A stretch of 64,000 nucleotides of DNA from Apium graveolens (GCF_009905375.1 NC_133650.1:63367669-63431668), one strand, 5' to 3'; shown: positions 1 to 11,532, counted from the first letter of the stretch. Numbers and translations are program-made. Notes: a model not told the origin generated them from the letters alone.

Positions 1-56
1 TCAAGTTGATTTTGGTACCCAAGTTTCCTTGGGTCCTGCCTTGTTAGCTTTTTTTT

Positions 57-764
57 CTATTTCTTAGGCTTTATCTCATTTGTCTTGGGGATATCAGATT
101 CATCCTTAGTCATTTGAGTTGAACCTTTGAAACCATTCATTACAACAGAATTATCATGCATATTTTGATTAACAGGGAATGGCATACTACTAGTGAACAT
201 GTTATTCCAGTAAGGCATGCTAAATGGCATTTGTGGCATACTAAATGCAGCATAATAAGGATTAGGTGCAAATGGTATGTTAGCAAACTGTGCATTCATA
301 TTCTGTGTAGACATAGCATTCATAGGCATAGAAGGCATGGCATTCATGTCGGGAAAATGAGGTGGCACGGATATGGAAGTAGGCATGGCAATTTTGCAAT
401 TAACGGACAAATGATTTACACTACCACACTTGACACAGATTTTTCTAGGAGCATATTTATCAGGTGTGTAGTTGTTATGCTTGTTATTTCCTACTTTACC
501 ATTTCTATTGTTTTTCCTTTTAGCCTTTGTTTTAACCTCAATCTTTTCCAGTTTGTCACTCAATTTCTTGACAGTCATATGACCAACATTAGCCTTTTTC
601 TCCTTTTTCACTTGACTAGATTCTCCTGAAACAAAATTCTTGGAAACTGATCCATATTTCTCATTTAACTTGACAAGTTTGGCTTTACTCACAGGCTTGC
701 TCACAGTCGACGGATAAGGATTTATATCACTCGACAGATAACCCTTTTTGTTATCCGACGGATG
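57..764 (-). pseudogene. gag: E1 gag, C-terminal part with second zinc knuckle
   Basis: This is the part of the E1 gag on the other side of E2, open from the E2 junction. It is Lys-rich (VKTKAKRKNNRNGKVGNNK), then has an intact CX2CX4HX4C knuckle, CVKCGSVNHLSVNC, followed by a Met/Pro/Asn-rich tail. E7 shows the same Lys-rich run before its own second knuckle. The frame stops beside a run of eight A residues; one base out of frame, the minus strand continues with a GPKETWVPKS-like stretch characteristic of the gag-protease junction in this lineage. A homopolymer frameshift (mutation, assembly error, or less likely programmed) is therefore probable. Confidence 0.75.
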
Positions 765-1860
765 TGTTGGGAACCACGGACTTAGGGTGTTACTACATTT
801 TACGATAAAGATTATGAAAAGAGGATTATCTTGTTAATGGTTGATTCCACGCTCTTCTATTGTATTCCCAAATTCCCTTGAGCGAAGTGTGGCCTCCGTC
901 TTCTCAAGTTATCCTCTCTTCTTGCTCCTTGGTGGCTACAATATGTTTTTACACAATTGCCAAGCAAGAAGAGAATAAGAATATATATAGGCTACAATAG
1001 GGACCATGGATAATTAGGTTGGGCCTTCTAATTACATCTTGAGCCTAGCCCAATGTAATTAAATATTAATTCAATCCACTAAAGAATTAATATTTGCACT
1101 ACCTCTCCTAATACCGTAATTTAATTAATTTGGTTCCAATATTATTTGCTTATTAAATTCCCCATGTTTAAAATATCATATGTCCATTAATTAAATAAAT
1201 TACTGATAATTTATTTAATTAATATCTTTTATCCTTGATCATCCACTCAACCTTTATTTAATTATGCCAGAATAAATTCCACCTGCAGGGTTTCACATAA
1301 TTAAATCTTTTTGAGCTTTCAAGGGGACATCATTAACCCGAATATTATCAGGACATGGATTCCTTCAATAAATAATATCCACCATGTATATAATTCCATC
1401 ACCCAAAATATAATGATATAATTCAAAAGAATTATTTCATATATAAATCAAAGCATGTAAATAATATACACGTGTCAATTACTAATTCCGGATTAAGAAC
1501 CTAAGCATTAATAATAACATAGAATCTTAGTTCTCCTTCTTAATCAGTATTAAGGGAACAATTCTAAATTTGATCATGTTCAATATACACAAAGTATACT
1601 AGTATTATTCATTAGTCAATATAAACTAATCTAAATAATACTACAGCCATACCAGTGGATTGTCCAACACCACCTGTGTTGTGAACCTTATTATATTATA
1701 TAACCGTATTTAACAATCTAATATTCTGTATCCCATTTGATACTAGATTGTTCACAATATATAATATTAGACAACATGTAAACATTCAAATGATTCTCAA
1801 ATAAACTGGCCAGAAATAAATGTACATACTTCAAATAAATATTTTCAGTATACACTAACA
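765..1860 (-). repeat. 3' LTR of E2
   Basis: It starts TGTTGGGAAC and ends CACTAACA. It matches the copy at 7439-8536 nearly base for base. The adjacent internal sequence (ATCTCCCAATT on the plus strand) is the polypurine tract read on the other strand. Confidence 0.95.
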
Positions 1861-1930
1861 ATCTCCCAATTATACTCAAAATATTCTATGTGTACATCAG
1901 TGTTTATTTAATCCACAATGACATAAAAAT

Positions 1931-4639
1931 CTATGTGTCCATCCATCTGACTCCTATCGCTTCCACATGCTTGTCAAAAACCTTGGTTGGCAAGCTCTTT
2001 GTGAAAGGATCTGCTCAGTTGTCTTCTGATGATATGTGAGCCACAACTATATCCCCTCGCTTTACGATTCCTCGTATGAGATGATACTTACGTTCAATAT
2101 GTTTAGCTGCTTTGTGGTCTCGCGGTTCCTTTGAATTTGCCACAGCACCAGTGTTATCATAATACACCTTTAAGCTCCTAGGCAAATTAGGTACCACATC
2201 TAAGTCTAAAAAGAAGTTCCTGAACCATACAGCCTCCTTGGCAGCCTCAGAGGCCGCCACGTACTCGGCCTCCATGGTGGAGTCTGCAATGCATTTCTGC
2301 TTTACACTCCTCCATATAACGGCTCCACCTCCCAAAGTAAAAACATATCCCGAGGTTGATTTCCTCATATCCCTATCTGATTGGAAATCTGAATCAGTAT
2401 ATCCCAAAGGAAATAGATCTGAGGCCTTGTAAATTAACATATACTCCTTAGTCCTTCTCAGGTACTTGAGTATAGTTTTTATTGCACTCCAATGTTCCTG
2501 AACTGGGTTCGACTGATATCTACTAACCATGCCTACATCAAAGCAGATGTCAGGCCTCGTACATAACATAGCATACATTAAGCTTCCACATGTTGAAGCA
2601 TAAGGAACTACTTTCATGCTCTCTATATCCTTAGGTGTCGAAGGACACTGCTTCTTAGATAGAGCAACTCCATGCTTAAAAGGTAAAAAACCTTTCTTGG
2701 AGTTTTGCATGTTAAAACGAGCTAATACTTCATCAATGTAGGGCTCTTGAGATAAAGCCAACATCCTTTTCTTGCGATCCCTTATAACTTTGATCCCAAG
2801 GATGTATGCCGCTTCACCTAAGTCCTTCATGTCAAATTGTTTAAACAACCATGCCTTTACTGATGACAACATCTCAACATTGTTTCCAATGAGTAAAATA
2901 TCATCTACATCTAGTACTAGAAAAACCACTGCATTACCTTCACTTCTCTTATACACGCACGATTCGCTTGGACTTTGATCAAATCCATATGACTGGACTG
3001 CCTGATCAAAACGAATATTCCAGTCTCTAGAAGCTTGTTTAAGTCCATAAATAGACCTCTTAAGCTTACATACCAGATGTTCTTGGCCTTCCTTAATGAA
3101 TCCTTTTAGTTGCTGCATATAGATGGTTTCTTCAAGACTTCCATTAAGAAAAGTTGTCTTGACATCCATTTGCCAAATCTTATAATCGAGATGAGCTGCT
3201 ATAGATAAAAGAATATGGATTGACTTAAGAATGACTACCGGTGAAAAGGTTTCCTCATAATCGATACCTTCTTTCTGAGTATACCCTTTCGCAACAAGTC
3301 TTGCTTTCCAGGCTTTCACCTTCTTATCTAATCCCCTATTTTTCTTGTAGATCCACTTACATCCAATAGGTTTTATACTTTTGGGTGGTTCCACGAGCTC
3401 CCAGACCTGATTAGAATACATTGATCCTATCTCAGATTCTATCGCCTTTTGCCAAAGATCTGCATCTTTGTCTTGTACAGCCTCTTCGTATGTACGGGGA
3501 TCATCATCATGTTCACCAGGGACCAAGTCTGAAGACTCTCCCAAAAATATGAATCTATCAGGCTGTTGAACAACCCTCCCACTACGATGAGGCACTGGTG
3601 CGGTATTAGTGACAGGTTGTACATTATTTTGTGGTTGTTCTACTTGTACTACAGCTTCATGGGTATTATTTGTCCCTCCCACTAGTTCCTCAAAAATGAT
3701 ACTACTCATGGGTTTGTGATTCATTATATAGTCCTCCTCCAAGAATCTTGCATTGGTGCTAACAATGACATCCCGATTCTTCGGACTATAAAATAAATAT
3801 CCTTTCGTTCCCATGGGGTAGCCTACAAACAACCTTACTTCTGTACGAGATTCTAACTTAGTCACGTTCTTGTTCAGCACATGTGCTGGACAACCCCATA
3901 TTCGAATATGTCTTAGACTCGGTTTATCCCCGGTCCACAATTCTAAGGGGGTTTTAGGAACCGACTTAGAAGGTACTAAGTTCAGAAGATAAGCTGCTGT
4001 CTCTAAGGCATGTCCCCAAAATGACTTGGGTAAATCTGAATAACTCATCATCGATCTAACACTCTCTAAAAGAGTCCAGTTCCTTCTCTCTGCTACACCG
4101 TTCTGCTGGGGTGTGCCTGGTGCAGTTAACTGGGATTCTATCCCATTTTCTGATAAATATTCCCTAAATTCTCCAAGCAAGTATTCGCCACCACGATCTG
4201 ATCGTAGTGACTTGATACTTTTATTAAGTCGCTTCTCCGTTTTAGCTTTGTACTCTTTGAACTTATCAAAGCACTCAGACTTACGGTGCAACAAATAAAC
4301 GTACCCATATCTAGAATAATCATCAATGAAAGTGACGAAATATTCATAACCACCTCTTGCTTGGATATTCATGGGTCCACATAAATCAGAGTGAACCAAT
4401 TCTAACAGTTGTTTGGCTCTATTCCCTTTTGCCTTGAAAGGCCTATTAGTCATTTTACCTTCCAAACAGGATTCACAAACTGGAAATGGCTCCACTGCCA
4501 ATGAGCTTAAAGGCCCGTCTACTACCAGTCTTTGAATCCTCCTCAAGTTAATATGACCTAATCTCAAGTCCCAAAGATATGTTTGGTTCAAACAAGAAGG
4601 TTCCTTTCTTTTAGTAGAGTTAGAAGATGTGTTGTTCAA
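1931..4639 (-). pseudogene. pol: E2 integrase - reverse transcriptase - RNase H
   Basis: This is the longest open part of E2 (874 codons, then an in-frame TGA at 2015-2017 and a short tail to a natural stop at 1931). The order IN-RT-RH is that of Ty1/copia. The GAG-pre-integrase/zinc part has [12 protein letters not shown] and CESCLEGK. The integrase core has [15 protein letters not shown] and [10 protein letters not shown] (D, D, E). RT has [13 protein letters not shown] and [11 protein letters not shown], where the usual Y of YVDD is D. RNase H has [17 protein letters not shown] and YYDNTGA. The catalytic residues look intact; the inactivating changes are the stops. The real polyprotein would start in gag. 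Confidence 0.9.
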
Positions 4640-4654
4640 TTCCCTAAATTGTAG

Positions 4655-5068
4655 TTACAGTGCAGGTTGACTAGGATTAATTATATACAAATTGTCTTGC
4701 AATGTACCAGAACATATAATTCGTTTATTCATCATAATAGAAACATTACGATCCAAATAAACATTATAACCATCCAAAGCAAGTTTAGAAACCGAAATTA
4801 AATTCCTTCTAAAAGAAGGTACATAAAGACAATTGTTCAAAACCAAAATCCTATCAGAACCAAAAGATAAATGAATAACTCCTACTGCAACTACTGCTAC
4901 TTTCGTAGCATCTCCCATGAACACGTATATCTCACCATCTCTAAGCATTCTGGATAGTTGGAACCCCTGCATAGAATTACAAACATGATCAGTGGCTCCT
5001 GTATCTACACACCAAGTGCTCGTAGATATAGCCGCTATAAATGTTTCTGTAACTAGAGAAAGAGACAT
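4655..5068 (-). pseudogene. E2 protease segment of pol
   Basis: This is the aspartic protease that would process the Gag-Pol polyprotein. The active-site motif is WCVDTGATDHVC (D-T-G), followed by a beta-rich domain and CLYVPSFRRNLISVSKL, the usual end of copia protease. It lies in the same phase as both gag and integrase, bounded by in-frame stops at 5111-5113 and 4655-4657. Confidence 0.85.
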
Positions 5069-5110
5069 ACCAGTATTGTTTGTCTTCTTAGGAAGAGGAC
5101 AATCCTGTTT

Positions 5111-5920
5111 CTAGTGACCTGACTGTTTGCATCTGAAGCACTTTCCCTTAGGCTTTTTCACTCCACCCTGAACTCCCATTGCCTTCACAGCTTTCTGTGT
5201 CTGAGCCTTTTTCTTCTTCTTAATACCTTTCGGCTTAGAGGAAGAACCTTTCTCAGCCACATTCACTTGAACACTCTGCCGAAATAATCCTTCAGCTGCC
5301 TGAAGTTCTATCAGCAGTTCCGCGAGACTATACTGCCTCTTGTTCATGTTGTAATTCAAGCAGAACTGCTCAAAACTCTTCGTCAAGCTCATAAGGATAA
5401 TGTCAATCTGGGTTTCCCCGTCAAGTTCAGCACCAAGGATCTCTATCTTATTCAGATGAGACATCATCTTGAGAACATGATCCCTTACAGGTGTGCCTTC
5501 AGCCATCTGAGTGTTCATTAAAGCCTTCATGGCTACTTGCCTAGCAGCCCTATTCTGATCTCCAAAAAGTTCCTTGAGATTAAAGAGCATATCTGAAGCA
5601 GTGGCCATAGACTGATGCTGATGCTGCAAAACACCCGACATTGCTGCCAGAATGTAACATCGCGACATTTCATCAGCCTTAATCCACCGTTTATAATACT
5701 CTTTCTCATCTTCAAGAGCATCAACAGCAGGTTGTTCAGGCTTGGGTTCATAAGTGCAAAACTTGTACTCCTCAGCAGTCAACACAATGTCCAAATTTCG
5801 TTTCCATTCAATATAGTTAGGTCCGGTAAGTTTGTTATCCTTAAGTATGGGGAATAGTGGATTAAAACCCATTTTATCCTGAGAATCATGCATAAAAACA
5901 TCACATAAATAAGGGTGCAT
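5111..5920 (-). pseudogene. gag: E2 gag, stopped inside the zinc knuckle
   Basis: This is copia Gag of 269 residues up to the stop. The N-terminal FNPLFPILKDNKLTGPNYIEW (trimmed here as LFPILKDNKLTGPNYIEW) is the typical capsid start, followed by a UBN2-type helical domain and a Lys-rich linker. The frame ends within CFRCKQSGH, so the last Cys of the CX2CX4HX4C knuckle is cut off by an in-frame TAG where a Trp is usual. The protease frame that follows is in the same phase with no frameshift, so gag and pol were originally one frame as in most copia elements. ATG at 5918-5920 is the first; a later Met (about residue 10 or 17) is also possible. Confidence 0.85.
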
Positions 5921-5997
5921 TAATTATTAAGATCTATTGATTCCTCTAACAATTATTAAAATTTAATGCACTAACATATAAACACCATAAGCTTCTG

Positions 5998-6465
5998 GTA
6001 CGCCACGATATGTGACATGTATACCACCTAATTTTGTTTAAATGTTACTTCGGTCCTATTACTAAACAATATGCCACGTTGGGGTGGACTATATTATTTT
6101 TCATAGCTAAGTATATATCATCATCAAATCTTAAATTATTTAAAATCTATGGAACTTGATACGCCACGATGGGTGGCGTGTATACCTTCCAATATTTGTA
6201 ATTTTACCTTGAATAGAATACTTCAATTCAATATTCATCAATGGTTTGATTTCCAGGTAGTGAAGGAGTCACATCAGTCTCGCTTAAAACCCACAGCCTT
6301 ACAAGTTCGATGAACCCGTTTTTGACAAAATCGCCCCAAATCAGAAATAAAGAAAATCCGTATTTATTCCTTTCAAAATTTATTAATTTAAGAAGTTTGT
6401 TCTAGTAATTTCTATAACATTCTAGACACCATAAATTACATGCCACGATGGGTGACGTATATATA
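5998..6465. repeat. Four dispersed GCCACGATGGGTGGC hairpin motifs in the E2 leader
   Basis: Copies lie at about 6001, 6071, 6160 and 6440. The third is a perfect dyad, ACGCCAC-GATGG-GTGGCGT; the others are imperfect. Each is followed at once by an AT stretch of TGTATACC, CTATAT or GTATATAT type. They lie between the 5' LTR and gag. Confidence 0.6.
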
Positions 6466-6865
6466 ATTTATATTCGTCTTTATGTTAAATTACCTTCAAC
6501 CAATAATGGAGACCATGGGATTTAATTTCATATTAATTCCCTCTCCCACTTAGAATTTTTTTATTAAAATTGAGGAATTTTAAAATTAAATGGGGCCCTA
6601 TGTTGTTATAATTATGTCTAATCATGCATTCAAAATACACACATAATTTTAGCAACATATAACATTTAATTAAAGCAATAAATAAAATTTATGTCCATGT
6701 CGTCCTAATTAAGTTAAACATGCAATTTTAAAAGAATTACACACATAATTAACGACACACATAATCAATAAATTAAAGCAATAATTAAAATTTAATGGAA
6801 AAAATTAAAATAAATTTTCCACTATTATGGCCCTTGAAAAAAAAATCCAGCTCTCAAAAAAAATC

Positions 6866-7003
6866 TGCCCCAAGCGCGCCCCGACGCCCCCAGCAGCCCC
6901 GGCAGCCCCAGCAGTCCCAGCTGCCGCAGCAGCCCCAGCAGTCCCAGCTGCCGCAGCGGCCCCAGCAGCCCCAGCTGCCGCAGCGGCCGCAGCGCGCGCG
7001 CGC
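6866..7003. repeat. GC-rich 27-bp tandem repeat in the E2 leader
   Basis: Units starting CCCCAGCAGTCCCAGCTG repeat at 6906, 6933 and 6960, with partial copies on either side and a CGCGCGCG end. It is flanked by very AT-rich sequence. Several frames on both strands are open through it because of its composition; I do not read any as a gene. Confidence 0.75.
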
Positions 7004-7438
7004 CTGTTGCTTTTCTGTGAGTTTTGTTTTGATTTTGTTCGATCCGAACATCAACAGCAGCCCCTTGTAATCGCACAGCGGAACAAAAAACTACCGGAAT
7101 TGATTTCCGATCGCACATAACTATTACAAAATACCCGGAACAATTACAAAAAAAATAGATCTAATACAAAACTAATTTTGTAAAATCTATTCTAACACGA
7201 TCAACCCTCGTGTAAATTACAACCACGATTAAACCACGTAGAAACCAAAACAAAAATTAACCACGATTAAACCACGTGGGATCCAAACACATAATTAAAA
7301 TATACATGGCCATAATAGTGGATTAACAACCTGCATCAAAACCAATACAAGCAAAACACTATATACACGCATATATAATTACGACATGGACATTATATCA
7401 TAAAACGTAGAACCCATTACCAGGCTCTTGATAGCAAT

Positions 7439-8536
7439 TGTTGGGAACCACGGACTTAGGGTGTTACTACGTTTTACGATAAAGATTACGAAAAGAGGAT
7501 TACCTTGTTAATGGTTGATTCCACACTCTTCTATTGTATTCTCAAATTCCCTTGAGCGAAGTGTGGCCTCCGTCTTCTCAAGTTATCCTCTCTTCTTGCT
7601 CCTTGGTGGCTACAATATGTTTTTACACAATTGCCAAGCAAGAAGAGAATAAGAATATATATATAGGCTACAATAGGGACCATGGATAATTAGGTTGGGC
7701 CTTCTAATTACATCTTGAGCCTAGCCCAATGTAATTAAATATTAATTCAATCCACTAAAGAATTAATATTTGCACTACCTTTCCTAATACCGTAATTTAA
7801 TTAATTCGGTTCCAATATTATTTGCTTATTAAATTCCCCATGTTTAAAATATCATATGTCCATTAATTAAATAAATTACTGATAATTTATTTAATTAATA
7901 TCTTTTATCCTTGATCATCCACTCAACCTTTATTTAATTATGCCAGAATAAATTCCACCTGCAGGGTTTCACATAATTAAAACTTTTTGAGCTTTCAAGG
8001 GGACATCATTAACCCGAATATTATCAGGACATGGATTCCTTCAATAAATAATATCCACCATGTATATAATTCCATCACCCAAAATATAATGATATAATTC
8101 AAAAGAATTATTTCATATATAAATCAAAGCATGTAAATAATATACACATGTCAATTACTATTTCCGGATTAAGAACCTAAGCATTAATAATAACATAGAA
8201 TCTTAGTTCTCCTTCTTAATCAGTATTAAGGGAACAATTCTAAATTTGATCCTGTTCAATATACACAAAGTATACTAGTATTATTTATTAGTCAATATAA
8301 ACTAATCTAAATAATACTACAGCCATACCAGTGGATTGTCCAACACCACCTGTGCTGTGAACCTTATTATATTATATAACCGTATTTAAAAATCTAATAT
8401 TCTGTATCCCATTTGATACTAGATTGTTCACAATATATAATATTAGACAACATATAAACATTCAAATGATTCTCAAATAAACTGGCCAGAAATAAATGTA
8501 CATACTTCAAATAAATATTTTTAGTATACACTAATA
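7439..8536 (-). repeat. 5' LTR of E2
   Basis: It starts TGTTGGGAAC and ends CACTAATA, one base different from the ideal AACA end. It is 1,098 bp, with a 2-bp longer TA run than its partner. It is followed directly by the GGATG target duplication. Confidence 0.95.
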
Positions 8537-9366
8537 GGATGACCCTCATCATCCATCGAGTCTACATCTGTTAGCAGTCCTTCAACCAAATTGGATTCCA
8601 GCTTCTCCTTATTCTTCTTCCATGCTGCATCACAAAAGGACTCAATACCTTGAACTTTGGTGATTTGAGCGTGAACATCTCTAGATGTTTTCCATGCCTT
8701 AATCACCTCCTGTTCTCGTTCAAGCTGCTTCTTCAAGATCTCTTCTTTCTTCAAGGACTCAGTTAATTTATCCTTAGCAATTTTACACTCAATTCTCAAT
8801 TTTTCAAATTCAATGAACTGAGACTCTAGCACATTATTCCTCTCACTTAGAAACAAATTGTTTTCTTTGATTTTAGCATTTTCCTTAGTAAGAGACTTAA
8901 GTGTAACACACAAATGATATAATTCTGTAGACATGTCATTTATTGCATCATTACACTCAGCTTTGGATAAATGTGCAAGGTTAGTGGTGATTACCTGATT
9001 ACTTGAAAAACTTGTCTCTGTTTCATCAAACTTGGCCATTAGGGCTAGATTGACATAGCTAACATCCTCATCCTCATCCAGACCATCTGCTGCCCAGTCA
9101 TTTTCTTGTGTAATGAAAGCCCTTTCCTTTTGTTTGAGCAACTCAAAGTATTTCTGTTTATAATCCACAGGCTCAAACTTTTTCTTGCTGGAATCTGACT
9201 TTCTACACTCACTGGCAAAGTGCCCTGCCAAGCCATATTTGAAATATTTGAATTTTGATTTATCCACCATGTTTCTATTTGGCTTAGCTGCTCCAAAGTT
9301 CTTCTTGAACTTGAGCTTGGCAAATCTTCTGGAAAGAAATTCTAAATGTTCATCAATATCTTCCAT
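8537..9366 (-). pseudogene. gag: E1 gag, central part with damaged zinc knuckle and coiled coil
   Basis: This continues the E1 gag after a frameshift. Near the start it shows YFKYGLAGHFASECRK where a CX2CX4HX4C knuckle is expected; both first cysteines are tyrosine, so RNA binding by this knuckle should be lost. The rest (about residues 100-260) is a long Leu/Glu/Lys-rich coiled coil with KSLTKENAKIKENNLFLSER. The frame runs into the E2 insertion; the last bases before E2 encode the same DNA motif (ATCCGTCGG-type) seen in the LTR. E7 has the same domain order. Confidence 0.75.
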
Positions 9367-10175
9367 GTCACCTGGCTCGAAGAATCTTCATTTTCTGCTA
9401 CCAGCCCCTTGCCCTTGTTTTCACAGACCTTTGAAGTTGATTCAACAGCTTCCATCTTCATCTCCTTCTCTTTCTCTAACTCAGCAACTAGTGCAATGGA
9501 TCCTCCTTTCTTCTTTCCTCTCTCCATCATCTCATCTTGCTTTATTTCAAGCTCAAAAGTTTTCAGGATGCCATACAGTCTCTCCAAAGTAAACTCCTTG
9601 TAATCTTGAGAGTTTCTCAATGAGACTGTCATAGGTTTCCATTCCTTTGGAAGAGATCTAAGGAACTTAAGATTGGAGTCTTTTGTCTGATAGATCCTTC
9701 CATGCAACTTCAGAGCATTTAGTAGTTTTTTAAATCTACTAAAAATGTCAGTGAGAGACTCACTATCTTCACTATAAAAGTGCTCATATTGCTGAATTAG
9801 CAGTTGCATCTTATTTTCTCTAACTTGTTCAGTGCCATCACAGATAATCTGTATAGTATCCCAAACTTCCTTGGCAGTTTTGCAATTGATGATGTTGTCA
9901 AACATGTCACCATCAAATCCATTGAACATAATATTCATGGCCTTCTTATCCTTCCTGACTTGTTCAATATCAGGATCAGACCATTCATGCCTTGGCTTGG
10001 GGACAGATGGCTCATTTCCAGTTGCAGCTCTCATTGGTACATGAGGGCCTCTTTCTATGTAATCTACATAGGCCTCATCTTGAGAAAGTAAATGAAGATG
10101 CATTTTTACCTTCCAGTGATGGTAATTATCTTTATCCAGAAAAGGAATCTTGACTCCAACATCCTTCTTGTTCAT
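9342..10175 (-). pseudogene. gag: E1 gag, N-terminal part (UBN2-type capsid domain)
   Basis: This encodes the capsid-like N-terminal half of a copia Gag, which packages element RNA in cytoplasmic particles. The 277-residue frame opens MNKKDVGVKIPFLDKDNYHHW, with the W/K-rich start typical of copia Gag, and carries the family landmarks NCKTAKEVWDTI (about residues 95-107) and FSRFKKLLNALK (about 145-157). The start is the first ATG after the primer site. The last few residues are out of frame with the next segment, so a frameshift lies near 9350-9370. A downstream Lys/Glu-rich stretch (KEKEMKMEAVES) leads into the knuckle segment. Confidence 0.8.
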
Positions 10176-10223
10176 CTTGTTGTTTTGTTGTGATATTTAA
10201 ACTCTTTGTTTATCAAGAGCTTG

Positions 10224-10235
10224 CTCTGATACCAA
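10224..10235 (-). other. Primer-binding site of E1 (initiator Met tRNA)
   Basis: The minus strand reads TGGTATCAGAGC two bases inside the LTR edge, the standard complement of the 3' end of plant initiator tRNA-Met used by copia elements. It fixes the LTR boundary and the orientation of E1. Confidence 0.9.
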
Positions 10236-10237
10236 TT

Positions 10238-11526
10238 GTTAGTCCCTAACAATGCAATAAGAATTACAGAAGGGGGGGTTGAATGGAATTCTTGAAACTT
10301 TTTCTTGGTTTAAAAGTGATCTAACTTAAAATATATATCTGTGTGAATTGATTTGCAAAGTGTGGAATAATAACTTGGAATGAGTCAAAACACAAGTAAT
10401 TAAAAATACAAGTCTTTAAAAACTTTATGGTGGATTTGAATATATCCACCAGAGATATATATTATATCAAGAGAACTCTGTGTAGCAAGATTTGCTCACA
10501 GCTGCTTACAAATATGAACAACTAAGTTTGCAGAGAAATGCTAAAAATACAGCTTACAAATGTTTCTCTGAGAATATCTTGCTTAGTGTTCTTTTTGTTC
10601 TATTTGCTACTTCTTGGTTTATATATCACCAAGATTACAAATTAATAAGACAAGATAATAAAACAAAAGCTATCAAGTCTAATACTATGCTGCTTCATTA
10701 CTCTATTCCAGCATCTTTGAATACCTTCATAATAGCATGGAAATGGCAATGCTTCTTTGTTCTCTAAAACCCAGTTGAATAGGCTTCCAGATTCCTTTTG
10801 CATACACTCGACGCATGTGACTGAGTTGTCATTGTCAACTGATGTTTGAATTGATTATCCGTCAGGTACATGATCATCCGTCAGGTTGCCTTGTTGATCA
10901 TCCGTCGGGTTGCCTTGTTGATCATCCGTCGAATGGCAATGTTGTTTATCCGTCGGGTAGCAATCTAGCACTTGACTTCATTTCATTTATGCAGAATTAC
11001 AAGACATCATATATGTATAATTAATCAACCTATTCTGCATATCTAATTAAAGTCAACATGACTTGAGTGCTACTACAGAATTTAAACAAGGTGTATGTAG
11101 AAATGTGCTACAGACTCATTATTACATAAGCTACTCACTCGATGGATAATTGATCATCATCCGTCGGGACTATATTGAGTCATCTGTCGGGACTATATTC
11201 CTTATCCGTCGAGTGCTACATTTTTCACTAAGTAAAATCTACTAAGGTGTTTTGTTAATGAAATCATCAAGTTCACAACATATTCACAATAGAAGCTGAG
11301 TTCTTATTTTCTTAAGAACACATATTTGTAGCAAGACAAACTTGATTAATACAATTAATTGAGCTTTTGAAATATTATGTTTGTGTTTATTTTGTTAAAT
11401 ATAATATCTACATTTCGCAAACTGCTTTATTTAAACCATAATCCATAAAGCTTAAAACCAAGAAAAATCCAAGAAACACATTCACCCCCCTTCTGTGTTA
11501 TATTTCATAGCAGTCAATATCTAACA
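10238..11526 (-). repeat. 5' LTR of E1
   Basis: It begins TGTTAG and ends CTAACA, the inverted TG...CA ends expected of an LTR, and its left edge directly abuts the primer-binding site. The length is 1,289 bp. It contains a cluster of CCGTCGG-type motifs. The right boundary is inferred from the inverted end and from the change to E3 repeat sequence; CTAACA occurs twice in a row there, so the edge could be 6 bp further right. Confidence 0.8.
10857..11216. repeat. Cluster of ATCCGTCGG-type motifs in the E1 LTR
   Basis: Short units of the form GATCATCCGTCGGGTTGCC recur in near-tandem (three between about 10865 and 10930), followed by looser copies to about 11215. At 11145-11170 two copies face each other as a dyad. 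The same motif, in inverted orientation, occurs in the E1 gag at about 706-764. Confidence 0.75.
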
Positions 11527-11532
11527 CTAACA

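Larger units (their letters stand above)
765..8536 (-). mobile_element. E2: complete Ty1/copia retrotransposon nested in E1
   Basis: Two LTRs flank a minus-strand gag-pol. GGATG at 760-764 and at 8537-8541 is a 5-bp target duplication. Next to the 5' LTR (right side) the minus strand reads ATTGCTATCAAGAGCCTGGTA, a near match to an initiator-Met primer site. Next to the 3' LTR the minus strand has TTGGGAGAT, a polypurine tract. About 17 differences between the roughly 1,096-bp LTRs by eye give about 98.4% identity. I cannot place the copia lineage firmly (Tork/Angela-like by general look). The 1.5-kb leader between LTR and gag is unusually long and repetitive. Confidence 0.95.
1..11526 (-). 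mobile_element. E1: SIRE-like Ty1/copia retrotransposon, 5' portion, split by E2
   Basis: Read on the minus strand, this has a 5' LTR at the right end, an initiator-Met primer site next to it, then gag running left. The gag is cut at 764/8537 by E2 and continues to the window edge, so protease, integrase, RT and the 3' LTR lie outside. The gag layout (UBN2-type domain, zinc knuckle, long coiled-coil part, second zinc knuckle, Lys-rich tail) matches E7, a clear SIRE-type element, which is the basis for the lineage call. The base pairs right of the LTR (CTAAC) are probably one copy of the target duplication; the other is outside the window. Confidence 0.85.

Noticed and set aside
156..629. Open frame on the strand opposite to the E1 gag
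   Set aside because: It is a shadow of the gag; composition follows the reverse complement of the Lys/Asn/Met-rich coding sequence.
6795..7120. Pro/Ala- or Gly/Leu-rich open frames in the E2 leader
   Set aside because: They come from the GC-rich 27-bp repeat, which is open in many frames on both strands.
10842..11024. Small protein with DHPSGCLVDHPSG repeats in the E1 LTR
   Set aside because: The repeats reflect the DNA motif of the LTR; no start context or conservation supports a gene.
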